A DNA stretch of 64,000 nucleotides from an uncultured Cohaesibacter sp. (GCF_963682185.1 NZ_OY821667.1:1718109-1782108); one strand, 5' to 3'. Shown: positions 44,545 through 54,454, numbered from the stretch's first letter. Notes: generated by a model not told the origin, from the letters alone. A program made the numbers and translations.

Positions 44545-46296
44545 ATGATGATGAAACCGACTCTTGCAGCTCTTCTGGCATGCGCCATTTGCCCGACGAG
44601 CGCAGCTCTGGCAGCGCCGACAGCCAATGAACCCACGGCCCAGCCGCTGGTTCTGTTTGGAGAAGAACCTGCCGATCCCGTTGCCACGCAGATTCAGGAT
44701 CAGATCAGAATCCAAAGCGTCATTGATAATATGCACCGGGTCACGCTGGGGGCGATTGATCAACAGGCCGATCAGGATCTGGCCGATGCAATCTCTGCTG
44801 CAATCCACACCATGCCTCAAGCGCCGGACTTCCTGACCAAGAGAGACAATGCTGCCCTTGTTGCATTCTATGAAGAGCGCGCCTTTGTGCCTGCATGGTT
44901 CGACAATGGCGAATGGACAGCTAAAGCCCGCAAGCTGATTTTCAATCTCGCCCGCGCAGAACGCGATGGCCTTGATCCATCCGATTATAAAACGCCTTCC
45001 TTAGCGACTTCCCGCAAAAAAGGCACGAGTGCGGACGCCATCGCCAAGGCCGATCTTGCCCTGTCTCTGGCTCTGACCCGCTATACGCGCCACGCCTATG
45101 CTGGCCGGGTTGATCCGCGTATCTTCTCCAAAAAAGAAGTGACGATCAAACCGCATTATCCTGATTCTATTGATGCCCTGAACCAGATTGTCAAAGCCGA
45201 CAATCCGGTGGCAAAAATGCGCAGCTATAACCCCCAGCACAAGGGCTTCCTTGCCCTGCGTGCGGAATATAACTACCTAAGGGCACAGGGCAGCAAAGAC
45301 GACACGCCGCCCATTGCCTCCGGCAAGAGCCTGCGGGTTGGCATGCGCGATGATCGCGTGCCTCTGTTGCGCCGCAAGCTGGGCCTTGCCGCCGCTGAAG
45401 ACGAATCCACAAACACGCTCTACAGCAAGGAGCTGGCCAAGGCCGTCGAGACCTATCAGTCCGACAATGGCCTTATTGCAGACGGCATTGTAGGCAACGC
45501 AACCCTTAGCGTGCTCAACAACAATCGCAAGGACCTGATCGCCGACATCATTGCGAACATGGAGCGCTGGCGCTGGCTGCCCCGCGATTTGGGTGACTTC
45601 CATGTCATGGTGAACATTCCCACCTACAGCCTTGAAGTGGTCAAGAATGGCAAAACCATTCATGAAACCCGTGTTGTCGTTGGCAAGAAGGCCCACAAAA
45701 CGCCAATCTTCTCCGATGAGATGGAATATGTGGTCGTCAATCCCTATTGGAACGTGCCACGCTCTATCGCATCCAAGGAATTGCTACCCAAGATCAAGGC
45801 AAATCCGGCCGCCTTTTTCTCAAACCAGAATTATCAGGTTCTCGCCAGCGTCAAAGGCCGCACTCAGGTCATCGATCCTTCAAAACTGGACTGGGACCGC
45901 GTGGAAGCCGATATGGTGCGCCTGCGCCAGACGCCGGGCACGCGGAATGCTCTGGGCAATATCAAATTCATGTTCCCCAATCAGCATTCGGTCTATCTGC
46001 ATGACACGCCATCCAAAAGCCTGTTCAACCGAGATTACCGTGCCTTTAGCCACGGCTGTGTCCGGGTGAATAATCCGTTTGAATTTGCCGATGTCATTCT
46101 TTCGCAAACGTCCAAATGGAATGCCTCCCGCATCAAGGCGATGCTTGGCTCCAGTGAGCGCCGGGTCAATCTGGAGAAGAAGATTCCGGTGCATCTGGCC
46201 TATTTCACCACCTGGATGTCACATGAAGGCACCCTGCAGCTGCGCTCGGATATCTATGGGCACAATGCAAAAGTCAAAGCGGCTTTGGGCCTTTAA
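44545..46296 (+). CDS. L,D-transpeptidase (YcbB/LdtD type)
   Basis: The 583-residue protein has a signal peptide (ending TSAALAAP), an N-terminal domain, a peptidoglycan-binding domain (DNGLIADGIVGNATLSVLNN, about 305-325) and the YkuD catalytic domain with SHGCVRV at 502-508 (nucleophile Cys505). This order matches the large YcbB class that makes 3-3 cross-links in peptidoglycan. It lies after an orphan regulator and before a DUF882 peptidase-like gene; all three may act on the cell wall. The ATG at 44545 is one of three in a row; MKPTLAALL could be the true start. Confidence 0.92.
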   Translation: MMMKPTLAALLACAICPTSAALAAPTANEPTAQPLVLFGEEPADPVATQIQDQIRIQSVIDNMHRVTLGAIDQQADQDLADAISAAIHTMPQAPDFLTKRDNAALVAFYEERAFVPAWFDNGEWTAKARKLIFNLARAERDGLDPSDYKTPSLATSRKKGTSADAIAKADLALSLALTRYTRHAYAGRVDPRIFSKKEVTIKPHYPDSIDALNQIVKADNPVAKMRSYNPQHKGFLALRAEYNYLRAQGSKDDTPPIASGKSLRVGMRDDRVPLLRRKLGLAAAEDESTNTLYSKELAKAVETYQSDNGLIADGIVGNATLSVLNNNRKDLIADIIANMERWRWLPRDLGDFHVMVNIPTYSLEVVKNGKTIHETRVVVGKKAHKTPIFSDEMEYVVVNPYWNVPRSIASKELLPKIKANPAAFFSNQNYQVLASVKGRTQVIDPSKLDWDRVEADMVRLRQTPGTRNALGNIKFMFPNQHSVYLHDTPSKSLFNRDYRAFSHGCVRVNNPFEFADVILSQTSKWNASRIKAMLGSSERRVNLEKKIPVHLAYFTTWMSHEGTLQLRSDIYGHNAKVKAALGL

Positions 46297-46323
46297 AGCT
46301 TTAAGCTTTTGTTAATCATGAAC

Positions 46324-46358
46324 AGTAAGGCGCGCTTTTGAGTGCGCCTTTACTTTGT
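46324..46358 (+). terminator. Terminator after the L,D-transpeptidase gene
   Basis: AAGGCGC and GCGCCTT form a seven-pair stem around ten bases, followed by TACTTTGTTTT. Confidence 0.7.
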
Positions 46359-46657
46359 TTTGCCGCATTTCAACAACATACTGGCGCAAACACCATCAAG
46401 ACATCGGCATTTCACATCAATATTCGCTTCCATTTCGGTTTCATTTACCAATTGCTAAGCATAATATTGTCGAAGTTAAGCTGATTTTCTGCTAAGCCTG
46501 TTTCGGTGTTGGCAGAAGCAAGAGGCGTTCACGTTCCAGGGCAGCTAATGCAAAGCAGCTCCTGTGAGGTGAGCGCATTTTGACATGGAAGGGACCGCAA
46601 GGCTTGGCGATAGAGCCGGTTGACGCTCCTTCCTGTTGACCAGATATTGGATGTCCA
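46359..46657. other. Intergenic region before the DUF882 gene
   Basis: About 300 bases between the terminator and the DUF882 gene contain no gene I can support. The promoter for the next gene should lie here. Confidence 0.5.
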
Positions 46658-48658
46658 GTGGCCAGACAAAAATCAATCCTGACCAGAAGCGGGCCTGCTG
46701 CCAAGGCGAGCCAATCAACGAAGAGTCTGTTCAGTCTCCTTTCAGGCCATGTGCTAACCAGCCTGTTGGCACTGCTTTGTTTGCTCACGCTGATGATGGC
46801 ATCACAAGCCAGCGCATCCTCGCGCACCCTGCGCCTATACAACGCCCATACCAAAGAAAAGGCCACCATCACCTATAAACGCAATGGCCAGTTTGATGCC
46901 GATGGCCTGCGCAAACTCAATCAGTTTCTCCGCGATTGGCGCCGCAATGAAAAGACGGAAATGGATCCCGCTCTTTTCGACTTGATCTGGGAGGTTTACA
47001 GGAAAACCGGAGCCAAGCAACCAATCACGGTCTTTTCAGGCTACCGTTCACCTGCGACCAACGGCATGCTGCGTTCGCGCAGCAAGGGCGTTGCCAAAAA
47101 TAGCCGCCACACCATGGGGCAGGCCATGGACTTCTATCTGCCCGGCGTTCCTCTGGCGACAATCCGGCGGGTTGGTCTGCAAATGCAGGCTGGTGGCGTT
47201 GGCTACTATCCCAGCTCCCGCTTTATCCACATTGATACTGGCAATGTGCGCCATTGGCCCCGTATGACGCGAAAGCAGTTGGCCAAGGTTTTCCCGGACG
47301 GGGTGACCGTGCATGTACCAACCGATGGCAAGCCATTCTCGGGCTATAAACAAGCCAAGGTTATGGTAGATAAGCGCAAGGCAGAAATGGCCCGTTCGAC
47401 GCGTTCGGTCCGGCGCTTTACGCAATATGCCTCGGCAGCACCAGCTGCACCGAAGAAAAACCTGACCCGCACGCAAGTGGCCACTCTTGCGCGCAAGGAA
47501 GAAGAAAGCAAAGGCGGCCTCCTGCAAACGCTCCTTCGGCAGACACCCAAGGAACCACCCAAACCGCAATTCTCAAACGACGAACCTCTGACCAATTCAG
47601 ATCCGGAAGCGGTAGCTGACGAACTGCTTGAAGAATCTCCGTCGGCACAGGCCATGCTCCTGCCGCAAAGCCTCTCCACGCTGCCAAGAGTGCGCCTTGT
47701 TGAAAGCACAACCATCCGTCTGGCTGAAAGTGAGCCAACGGCTGATACCAACACAGACGCGCCGGTTGACGAAACAACAGCCGAGACTAACCAGACGTCA
47801 GAGAGTGCGCCAATCCAGTTTGCGTCCCTACCGCGCACCAGACCGGAAACACTTGTCGGCGTCCGCTATCAGCTTGCCAGCGCAGAAACTGCGCCCCTAT
47901 CGGCACAGCAACAGCCGGACGCACCACAAGCGGACACCAGCACTGGTACCATTGCGGCTGACGCGCCAGAAGCCCAAGAGCCTGTAAAGCAAACAGCATC
48001 CACCCTGACAGAAGCTCCAGCTCTGAGAGAAAGCAAACCGGTTCAGATGGCGTCGCTCCCGCGTGCGCGTACACAGGTCTCATCGCAGCCGCAAGCCGAT
48101 GACGCTCTGATTGCGGCCCTGCCACAGACACAGCCGCAGACACAAAATTCAAAAGCAGTACTTGCCCAAATGGTTGGAAGCAAGGAAGAGCCCACGCCGA
48201 ACCGCTTTGCCTACGCCTCGGCTGGCAACACATTCCTATCCACGCTACCCTCAGACAACCCGAGGGAAAATGCTGAGAAATCCGGTCCGGCTCAGGCAAT
48301 CGAGCAGCAACAGGCAAAGCTTGCGAACAGGCTTGAGTCAGCCCCTCTGCCAGAACCTCGTGCACAGGCCGCCCACGCTGGCGCCACCCCGTCAGACGAC
48401 GAATCCGATCAGCTTGCACGCCTGACCTTTGCCTATGGTCCTTCGGGAATGGCTCACTTTGCTCATATCAAACAGCCAACCAGCACGGCAACATTTGCAC
48501 GCCTGTCACGCCCGACGCCAAACAATCTGCGCGCGCTGGTCTACAAGCCGCACAGCATGATCAATCAGGGCTTTGGACATCAACTGGCCCACAGACTTGA
48601 CGACATGCATTTTGAAGGCCCGGCCATCGCCCGCCTCGCTGTGCGTCGGTTCAATTGA
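46658..48658 (+). CDS. DUF882 (M15-type) peptidase with long disordered tail
   Basis: The 666-residue protein has a membrane anchor or signal (about 33-50) and a DUF882/M15 peptidase domain (about 55-205) whose zinc ligands are visible: H151 and D158 in RHTMGQAMDF, and H191 in FIHIDTG. This family cleaves or binds peptidoglycan cross-bridges (YcbK/MepK-like). The remaining 400 residues are low-complexity, rich in Ala, Pro, Gln, Thr and Glu, with repeated S-L-P-R-x-R blocks, ending in a more ordered C-terminal segment. The start is GTG with TTGGA upstream. It is unusually long for the family. Confidence 0.85.
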   Translation: MARQKSILTRSGPAAKASQSTKSLFSLLSGHVLTSLLALLCLLTLMMASQASASSRTLRLYNAHTKEKATITYKRNGQFDADGLRKLNQFLRDWRRNEKTEMDPALFDLIWEVYRKTGAKQPITVFSGYRSPATNGMLRSRSKGVAKNSRHTMGQAMDFYLPGVPLATIRRVGLQMQAGGVGYYPSSRFIHIDTGNVRHWPRMTRKQLAKVFPDGVTVHVPTDGKPFSGYKQAKVMVDKRKAEMARSTRSVRRFTQYASAAPAAPKKNLTRTQVATLARKEEESKGGLLQTLLRQTPKEPPKPQFSNDEPLTNSDPEAVADELLEESPSAQAMLLPQSLSTLPRVRLVESTTIRLAESEPTADTNTDAPVDETTAETNQTSESAPIQFASLPRTRPETLVGVRYQLASAETAPLSAQQQPDAPQADTSTGTIAADAPEAQEPVKQTASTLTEAPALRESKPVQMASLPRARTQVSSQPQADDALIAALPQTQPQTQNSKAVLAQMVGSKEEPTPNRFAYASAGNTFLSTLPSDNPRENAEKSGPAQAIEQQQAKLANRLESAPLPEPRAQAAHAGATPSDDESDQLARLTFAYGPSGMAHFAHIKQPTSTATFARLSRPTPNNLRALVYKPHSMINQGFGHQLAHRLDDMHFEGPAIARLAVRRFN

Positions 48659-48680
48659 TCCGGAAAGAAAGACTGTCCTG

Positions 48681-50030
48681 TCAGCGCTGAAGCTTGAGAC
48701 CAACGCGAACGGTGTTGGTCTCGGTATCTTCGCCCACCCAGTTGCTTTCCCGCTGGGAGCGCTCGACGCTGGCGATGAGCTGGAGATTGCGATTGAAGGA
48801 GTAGGTCGCATTGAGCGTCGCATCAAACACCCAGTCACGCCGACTTAACCCGTTATAGCTCTCGCGGCTGATGTCACCGCTTGCGGTAAAGGTCAGGTTA
48901 CGCAGGATAGCATATTCGGCAGAAGCGCTCACCCGATGGGTGGCAACACTGCGGGCTGCCGTTGCCGTAGAGGTCAGCTCCGTCTCCAACCCGCCTCGAA
49001 TGGTCCATAGCCCGTTGGGCGACCAAACCAGACTGGCATCAGCAAACAGGGTTGTATCGCCGGACTGTCCTGCCTGTTCAGGATCCCAGGCGATAAGGCC
49101 TGCAGAGACCTCCCCTGACAGTTTCTCACGATTGACGACCTCGATGCCTATGGCCCCGCGCAGACTGTTCCCATTCTGCCGGTTGTTTGTATCGCTATAT
49201 TGGCGGCGAGAAACTTCTGCATCGACAAAGGGCATAACCTGATCGGTTACAGGCACACCGACGCGCGCACCCAAGCGATAGATATCATAGTTACGATTGG
49301 CTTCCCCCTCATAACGCAAGGCACCCACCGATCCGCGCAATTGCAGATCCAGCTGCCCCAGGCGCTGATCAAGGGTTGCTCCTGCGGAAAGACTGGTCTC
49401 ATAGGTCGCCGCCTGTCCGGTGGCGTCCAGTTCCACACTGCTGTCTTCCTGCAATCGAGAAAATGAGCCATCCAGTGTCAGCTCTGTTTCAGAGGCCAGA
49501 TCAAGCCCCAGTTCGGCATTCAAGGCCTGATCATTGGCCGGCTTTCGATGAGGGGCATCATAGGCGGTCATGCCCACACTGCCAGATAGGGAAAGGGAAT
49601 GCCGCCCCCAGTCGGATTCAACCCTCAACTCGAATTCGGGATTAACCAGTCTGCCTTCCTGTCCAACAGTGGAAGAATCCACATTATCCGTCAGCTCGCC
49701 CCAAAGGGTGAGAGATGGATAAAACAGGAATTGCCCAACACGCACGCCGAGCGGATCATAAGGCCCTACAGGCTGGCTGGTCGGGCCTGTCCCCCCCTGC
49801 TCTCTCTCTACTGGACTGTTGTTGGGCTGAGCGGGTTCAGGCACCGCTTCCGTGCCTGAGCCATCTTCTCCTGACAGGAGACCATCGCCTTCAGCGTTGG
49901 CTGCCCCATTGTCCCCATAGCCTGTTCGGAGCGCAGCATTGGTCACGGAATCAGAAAGGCTCTGCCCTGCCGCCGGAGACAAAGGCAAACAGGCAGATAC
50001 CAACAAGCCGGAGATGAGTAATTGCCGCAT
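48681..50030 (-). CDS. Outer-membrane beta-barrel protein (BBP2-type porin)
   Basis: The 449-residue protein has a signal peptide (MRQLLISGLLVSACLPLSPA, cleaved near AAGQ), a linker with PAQPNNSPVEREQG, then alternating hydrophobic strands throughout residues 100-449, for example LSLSGSVGMTAYDA, LDLQLRGSVGALRYEG and VRVGLKLQR at the end. It matches the putative beta-barrel porin 2 family, also found near capsule or polysaccharide genes. The gene is convergent with the DUF882 gene (22 bases apart) and divergent from kdsD. The cargo is unknown. Confidence 0.8.
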   Translation of the reverse strand: MRQLLISGLLVSACLPLSPAAGQSLSDSVTNAALRTGYGDNGAANAEGDGLLSGEDGSGTEAVPEPAQPNNSPVEREQGGTGPTSQPVGPYDPLGVRVGQFLFYPSLTLWGELTDNVDSSTVGQEGRLVNPEFELRVESDWGRHSLSLSGSVGMTAYDAPHRKPANDQALNAELGLDLASETELTLDGSFSRLQEDSSVELDATGQAATYETSLSAGATLDQRLGQLDLQLRGSVGALRYEGEANRNYDIYRLGARVGVPVTDQVMPFVDAEVSRRQYSDTNNRQNGNSLRGAIGIEVVNREKLSGEVSAGLIAWDPEQAGQSGDTTLFADASLVWSPNGLWTIRGGLETELTSTATAARSVATHRVSASAEYAILRNLTFTASGDISRESYNGLSRRDWVFDATLNATYSFNRNLQLIASVERSQRESNWVGEDTETNTVRVGLKLQR

Positions 50031-50319
50031 GCCTGAGCGCCCTGCTACCTGTGTGCCGAGTTATTGGACCTACTACCGAGGCCGCAACCACATGCTTTTC
50101 GCTGTCCTTTTCAGGCAGGCACCGAACGCCCGAAAAGAGTTTCCAAACCTTTCCAGATCGTAAAGAAATTAGGTTAACAACTCCTTGCCAACAGGGCTGC
50201 CTTAAAAGCACCCAATTCTGGTAAAAAGGTTACCGCCAACAAACCTTAGACTCCCTTTTCTTCAGCATCTCTATGGTATAGAACACGACCCATCCTCAGC
50301 TGAACCATCAGGACAATCC

Positions 50320-51309
50320 ATGTTTACCCAGTCGCAAGGCGAGACGATTTCGCCAATCAATTCGGCCCATAACACCATCAACAACGAAATCGAAGGATTG
50401 AGCGCCCTGCGCGATGCTCTGAATGGCCCGCTGAAGGCGCCCTTTCAGGAAGCGATCTCCATTATTCAGGCTGCCAAAGGGCGGGTCATCGTAACAGGCA
50501 TGGGAAAAAGCGGGCATATTGCACGTAAAATTTCAGCCACGATGGCCTCAACCGGCACCCCATCCTTTTTCGTTCATCCCGGCGAGGCCAGCCACGGTGA
50601 TTTGGGCATGATCCGTGACATGGATGTTGTTCTGGCCATGTCCTGGTCCGGCGAAACAGCTGAGCTGGCAAGCATCATTTCCTATACCCGCCGCTTCAAG
50701 GTTCCACTGATAGGCATGTCGGCCAATCCGAACAGCACGCTGGGCAAACAATCCGATATCCACCTTTGCCTACCAAAAGTGGAAGAGGCCTGCCCTCATG
50801 GTCTGGCGCCGACCACCTCCTGCATTCTCCAGCTCGCTTTGGGCGATACGCTGTCCATTGCCCTTCTGGAGAGCCACGGCTTCACCGCCCATGATTTCAA
50901 GATTTTCCACCCCGGTGGCAGCCTTGGTGCGAGCCTGCAATATGTTCGCGACATCATGCATACCGGTGAGGCCTTGCCGCTGATTGCAGCGGATACCCGT
51001 ATGAGCGAAGTCATTCTGATCATGTCGCAAAAAGGCTTTGGCTGTGTGGGTGTACTGGACGACAACGGGCATTTGCAAGGCATGGTCACTGATGGTGACT
51101 TGCGTCGTAACCTTAGAGACGATCTGTTGACGCGCCCGGTTTGCGACGTCATGACCAAAGATCCCAAGACCCTGACGCCAGACATTCTGGTGCCCACCGC
51201 AATCGAAATGCTGCACAGCGCGGCCATCATGTCTATCTTCGTGGTTGAAGACAAACGACCTGTCGGTCTTGTGCATATGCATGATTTCTTGCGCGCAGGC
51301 GTTGCCTGA
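50320..51309 (+). CDS. kdsD: Arabinose-5-phosphate isomerase (KdsD/KpsF)
   Basis: The enzyme converts ribulose-5-phosphate to arabinose-5-phosphate, the precursor of KDO in lipopolysaccharide. The 329-residue protein has an N-terminal SIS domain with VTGMGKSGHIARKISATMAS and SWSGETAEL, the motif EACPHGLAPTTS, and two C-terminal CBS domains (about 205-325). AGGA lies six bases before the ATG. It stands next to the porin (divergent) and 220 bases before a stator pair. The GutQ-like paralogues share the fold, but KdsD is the likeliest role here. Confidence 0.95.
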   Translation: MFTQSQGETISPINSAHNTINNEIEGLSALRDALNGPLKAPFQEAISIIQAAKGRVIVTGMGKSGHIARKISATMASTGTPSFFVHPGEASHGDLGMIRDMDVVLAMSWSGETAELASIISYTRRFKVPLIGMSANPNSTLGKQSDIHLCLPKVEEACPHGLAPTTSCILQLALGDTLSIALLESHGFTAHDFKIFHPGGSLGASLQYVRDIMHTGEALPLIAADTRMSEVILIMSQKGFGCVGVLDDNGHLQGMVTDGDLRRNLRDDLLTRPVCDVMTKDPKTLTPDILVPTAIEMLHSAAIMSIFVVEDKRPVGLVHMHDFLRAGVA

Positions 51310-51328
51310 CCTGTGGATTTCTCACAGC

Positions 51329-51374
51329 GACGCTCCGGTCAACCCATTGCATAAATGGATGAATCCGGAGCGTC
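51329..51374 (+). terminator. Long hairpin after kdsD
   Basis: GACGCTCCGG and CCGGAGCGTC form a ten-pair perfect stem around a 26-base loop in which CCAT and ATGG can also pair. No T-run follows, so it may be an mRNA stabiliser or a weak terminator. Confidence 0.5.
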
Positions 51375-51533
51375 TACAACCGTGTTATCTCTTTGGTAAC
51401 CCTAATAGAAATTAATCATTAAACTCGCGTTTTTCAGCAATCCATTAGCAATCCATTAGAGCTGTTTCCATAGACTGCCAGATAAGAAAAATGGCAGTGG
51501 ACCCGCGGTCCTCAATTTAGTCAGGAAACAGCA

Positions 51534-52304
51534 ATGGATATTGCAACGCTTATCGGTATGGTTGCGGCATGTGGCGTCGTTGTAACCGCTATCCTTCTGG
51601 GCGGCACACTCGGGCAGTTCATTGACATTCCATCCATCCTCATCGTGGTTGGGGGCGGATTGGCTGCTACTCTCATCCGTTTCACACTCGGCGGCATTGG
51701 TGGCGCCATCATCACCGGCGGCAAGGTTGCCTTCAGTGGCAAATCTGCCAATCCGCGCGAAATGATTGAAAAAATCACCGAGCTTGCTGACGTGGCCCGC
51801 AAGAGCGGCCCGCTTGGTCTGGAGGGTGTTGATGTTGACGACCCCGTGCTGGCCAAGGGTGTGCAGTTCATCGCCGATGGGTATGAACCGAACTTTATTC
51901 GCGAAAGCATGGAACGGGAGCGCGATCTCTATATCGAGCGCCTGCAGGAAGGCAAACGCTTCTACAAACAGTTGGGCGACGCTGCTCCGGCCTTTGGCAT
52001 GATCGGCACGCTCGTCGGTCTGGTGCAGATGCTTGCTGCCATGGATGACCCGTCCGCCATTGGCCCGGCCATGGCAATTGCTTTGTTGACGACCCTGTAT
52101 GGCTCCCTGATTTCCAACATCATCTGCATTCCCATAACCGACAAGCTCGACGCCAAGCTCGACGGGGAAGATCTCAATCAGACGCTGATCATTGATGGCG
52201 TCATGCAGATCCGAGAAAACAAGAGCCCGAACCTGATCCGGGAAATGCTGCTGGCCTATCTACCGGAAAAAGTACGCAACGAGCTTCTGGACGAGGCCGC
52301 CTAA
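51534..52304 (+). CDS. motA: PomA/MotA-type flagellar stator subunit
   Basis: The 256-residue protein has four membrane segments (about 5-25, 30-55, 150-170, 180-205) and the PomA signature SKSANPREMIEK... with DAAPAFGMIGTLVGLVQML. This is the short, sodium-type stator form (PomA) rather than the long E. coli MotA. CAGGAAA lies seven bases upstream. It is followed by its MotB partner, but no flagellar structural gene lies in the window. It would form the A5B2 channel that turns the flagellum. Confidence 0.92.
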   Translation: MDIATLIGMVAACGVVVTAILLGGTLGQFIDIPSILIVVGGGLAATLIRFTLGGIGGAIITGGKVAFSGKSANPREMIEKITELADVARKSGPLGLEGVDVDDPVLAKGVQFIADGYEPNFIRESMERERDLYIERLQEGKRFYKQLGDAAPAFGMIGTLVGLVQMLAAMDDPSAIGPAMAIALLTTLYGSLISNIICIPITDKLDAKLDGEDLNQTLIIDGVMQIRENKSPNLIREMLLAYLPEKVRNELLDEAA

Positions 52305-52364
52305 GGCGGCCCTCCTGTAAAGACAGCATGACGAAGCGAACCGAGACGAGAAAAGAGCAAGGCG

Positions 52365-53219
52365 ATGGGTAAGAAAAAACCACAAGGTGGAGGCGGTGCT
52401 CCCGATTGGTTGGTGACTTTCTCCGACCTCATGTCTCTGCTTGTCTGCTTTTTCGTGCTCATCATTTCGTTCTCCATTCAGGATAACGAAAAGCTGCAGG
52501 TCGTTGCCGGCTCCATGAAAGATGCGTTCGGCGTAAAGCCCGTGATGCGCAAGGCAGGCATGATCGAAATCGAAGGCATGCCTGTGCGCCAATATATCAA
52601 GGAAGTGGCGGCCGTTCCGCAGGAGAATGACTCCGACTATTCCCAGGAACGCCATGATCAGCGCACCAAACAGGGACCGGAAGCCAACACCCACGATATC
52701 GAAAAGACCGAGATTGAAAAGCCGCGCATGTTTGCCACGGCCGCAGCCTCCTTGCGACAAGCATGGCAGGAGCTGCCGGAAATCTCCGAGCTTTCCAAGC
52801 ATATCATCATCGAAGAGCAGGAAGATGGCCTGAACATCCAGCTGGTGGATCAGGATGGCCGTTCCATGTTCGCTGAAGGGTCTAAATTCCCGTATGACTT
52901 CACCCGTCGACTGATCGTAGCCATGGCCCCCGTTTTGGCCAACATGCCCAACCGGATCAAGATCACCGGCCACACGACCGCCTCCAATGTGCCGGTCAAC
53001 ACCGGCTATACCGGCTGGGAACTTTCCGCAGACCGGGCCAATGCTGTACGCTCCATCTTGATGGAACACGGGCTTCCCGCAGATCAGATCTTCGGCGTTG
53101 TCGGCAAGGCCGATTCCGAGCCTCTCTTCCCCAACGATCCCTATCTGGCAGCCAACCGCCGCATTTCCATTCTGCTGATGAGCGAAGCCCCGCCCTTGCC
53201 GCCAACCCACCAACCCTAA
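52365..53219 (+). CDS. motB: MotB/PomB-type flagellar stator subunit
   Basis: The 284-residue protein starts with a basic tail and one helix, DWLVTFSDLMSLLVCFFVLI, in which Asp21 is the ion-binding residue. A linker follows, then an OmpA peptidoglycan-anchoring domain (about 170-275) with KITGHTTASNVPVN and AANRRISILL. The gene follows motA after 60 bases. Together with PomA it supplies torque to the flagellum. A second, unrelated stator-like pair lies at 19816-21945. Confidence 0.92.
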   Translation: MGKKKPQGGGGAPDWLVTFSDLMSLLVCFFVLIISFSIQDNEKLQVVAGSMKDAFGVKPVMRKAGMIEIEGMPVRQYIKEVAAVPQENDSDYSQERHDQRTKQGPEANTHDIEKTEIEKPRMFATAAASLRQAWQELPEISELSKHIIIEEQEDGLNIQLVDQDGRSMFAEGSKFPYDFTRRLIVAMAPVLANMPNRIKITGHTTASNVPVNTGYTGWELSADRANAVRSILMEHGLPADQIFGVVGKADSEPLFPNDPYLAANRRISILLMSEAPPLPPTHQP

Positions 53220-53299
53220 GCGTTAGACCAGATTTGCAATTATTCTGAGTATTAGATACAGATATAATCTGACACTGATACCTTTTTGCGATCCGGGCC

Positions 53300-54388
53300 A
53301 TGCATATTCATCACCTGAACCAATGGAAGCACAATCACGTCTTTCTGGACGCCAAAGCCAGCGCGTCAAATGAAAGGCGTGTTTTTTATGTCGTCCTTCT
53401 GACTTTTGTCATGATGCTTATCGAGATCTCGGCGGGCATCCTCTTCAATTCCATGGCGCTTCTTGCTGATGGTTGGCATATGGCGACCCATGCAGGTGCG
53501 CTAGCATTGACGATCTTTGCTTATCGCTATGCCAGAAACCATGCCCAGGACGCGCGGTTCACCTTCGGGGTTGGCAAGGTGGAAATTCTTGGGGGCTACA
53601 CAAACGCTATTCTGCTCGGCATCGTGGCTTTGTTTGTGGCCTATGAATCCATCGATCACATGATCAACCCACGCGCTATTGCCTTCAACGAAGCCATGCT
53701 GGTGGCCTTCGTCGGCTTGCTGGTTAACGTTGCGAGCGTCTGGTTATTGGGTGACAATCATCATCACGGGCATAGTCATGGTCATTCGCATGGTCATAGC
53801 CATGATCATGATCATCACCACCACCATCATGATACGCATGATGATCACGGTGATCACCACCATAGCCACGACATCCATGCGGCTGCCCATCACAGCCACG
53901 ATGAACACGCCCACGGCAAAAACCATGATCGCAATCTCAAGGGCGCCTATCTTCATGTGCTGGCCGACGCGCTGACCTCTGTTCTGGCGATTGCGGCGCT
54001 GCTCATGGGAAAGCTTTTCGGCTGGACATGGACCGACGCCCTGATGGGGCTGGTTGGCGCTGCCCTCATCGGACACTGGTCCTTCCTGCTGATAAAGGAA
54101 ACCGGCGGCATCCTGCTGGATCGCGTCAGCAAAATGGATCTTGCCGACAGGATCAAAACAGAGATTGAAAACAGAGCCGACAACCGTGTTGTTGACCTCC
54201 ATGTCTGGTATGTCGGAGCCAACAAATATGCAGCGATCGTGGCACTGGTCACTCACTATCCAAGAGCAGTGGAGCATTATAAAGAGATGCTGGCCACCAT
54301 TCCCGAACTCGCCCACACCACAGTGGAAATACATCAATGCGAAGGGGAATCCTGCATTGAGGTGAGCCCGCAAGATCGCAGAGCCTGA
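53300..54388 (+). CDS. dmeF: CDF metal exporter (DmeF type)
   Basis: The 362-residue cation diffusion facilitator resembles DmeF, a cobalt/nickel exporter: N-terminus HIHHLNQWKHNHVFL, then TM2 motif LLADGWHMATHAGALAL (D57 and H60) and the TM5 HVLADALTS (H219, D223), the transport-site ligands. A cytoplasmic loop of about 57 residues (153-209) contains some 29 histidines, a metal-sensing or buffering segment. Six membrane helices are seen and a C-terminal cytoplasmic domain follows. No dmeR regulator gene precedes it. Confidence 0.9.
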   Translation: MHIHHLNQWKHNHVFLDAKASASNERRVFYVVLLTFVMMLIEISAGILFNSMALLADGWHMATHAGALALTIFAYRYARNHAQDARFTFGVGKVEILGGYTNAILLGIVALFVAYESIDHMINPRAIAFNEAMLVAFVGLLVNVASVWLLGDNHHHGHSHGHSHGHSHDHDHHHHHHDTHDDHGDHHHSHDIHAAAHHSHDEHAHGKNHDRNLKGAYLHVLADALTSVLAIAALLMGKLFGWTWTDALMGLVGAALIGHWSFLLIKETGGILLDRVSKMDLADRIKTEIENRADNRVVDLHVWYVGANKYAAIVALVTHYPRAVEHYKEMLATIPELAHTTVEIHQCEGESCIEVSPQDRRA

Positions 54389-54407
54389 CCCTGCGAGCCC
54401 AGCCAAA

Positions 54408-54454
54408 GAAAGAAAGCCCCCGAAAAGACCATGCTCTTCGGGGGCTTTCTTTAT
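54408..54454. terminator. Bidirectional terminator between dmeF and nfeD
   Basis: AGAAAGCCCCCGAA and TTCGGGGGCTTTCT form a fourteen-pair stem around twelve bases with A and T runs on the two sides, serving both convergent genes. Confidence 0.9.

Noticed and set aside
46311-46326. TTAA-N7-TTAAT near the end of the L,D-transpeptidase gene
   Set aside because: One mismatch, and it lies just before a terminator, over 330 bases from the next start codon.
53756-53930. Tandem DNA repeat in dmeF
   Set aside because: The CAT/CAC-rich repeat is explained by the histidine-rich loop of the metal exporter and is in frame throughout.
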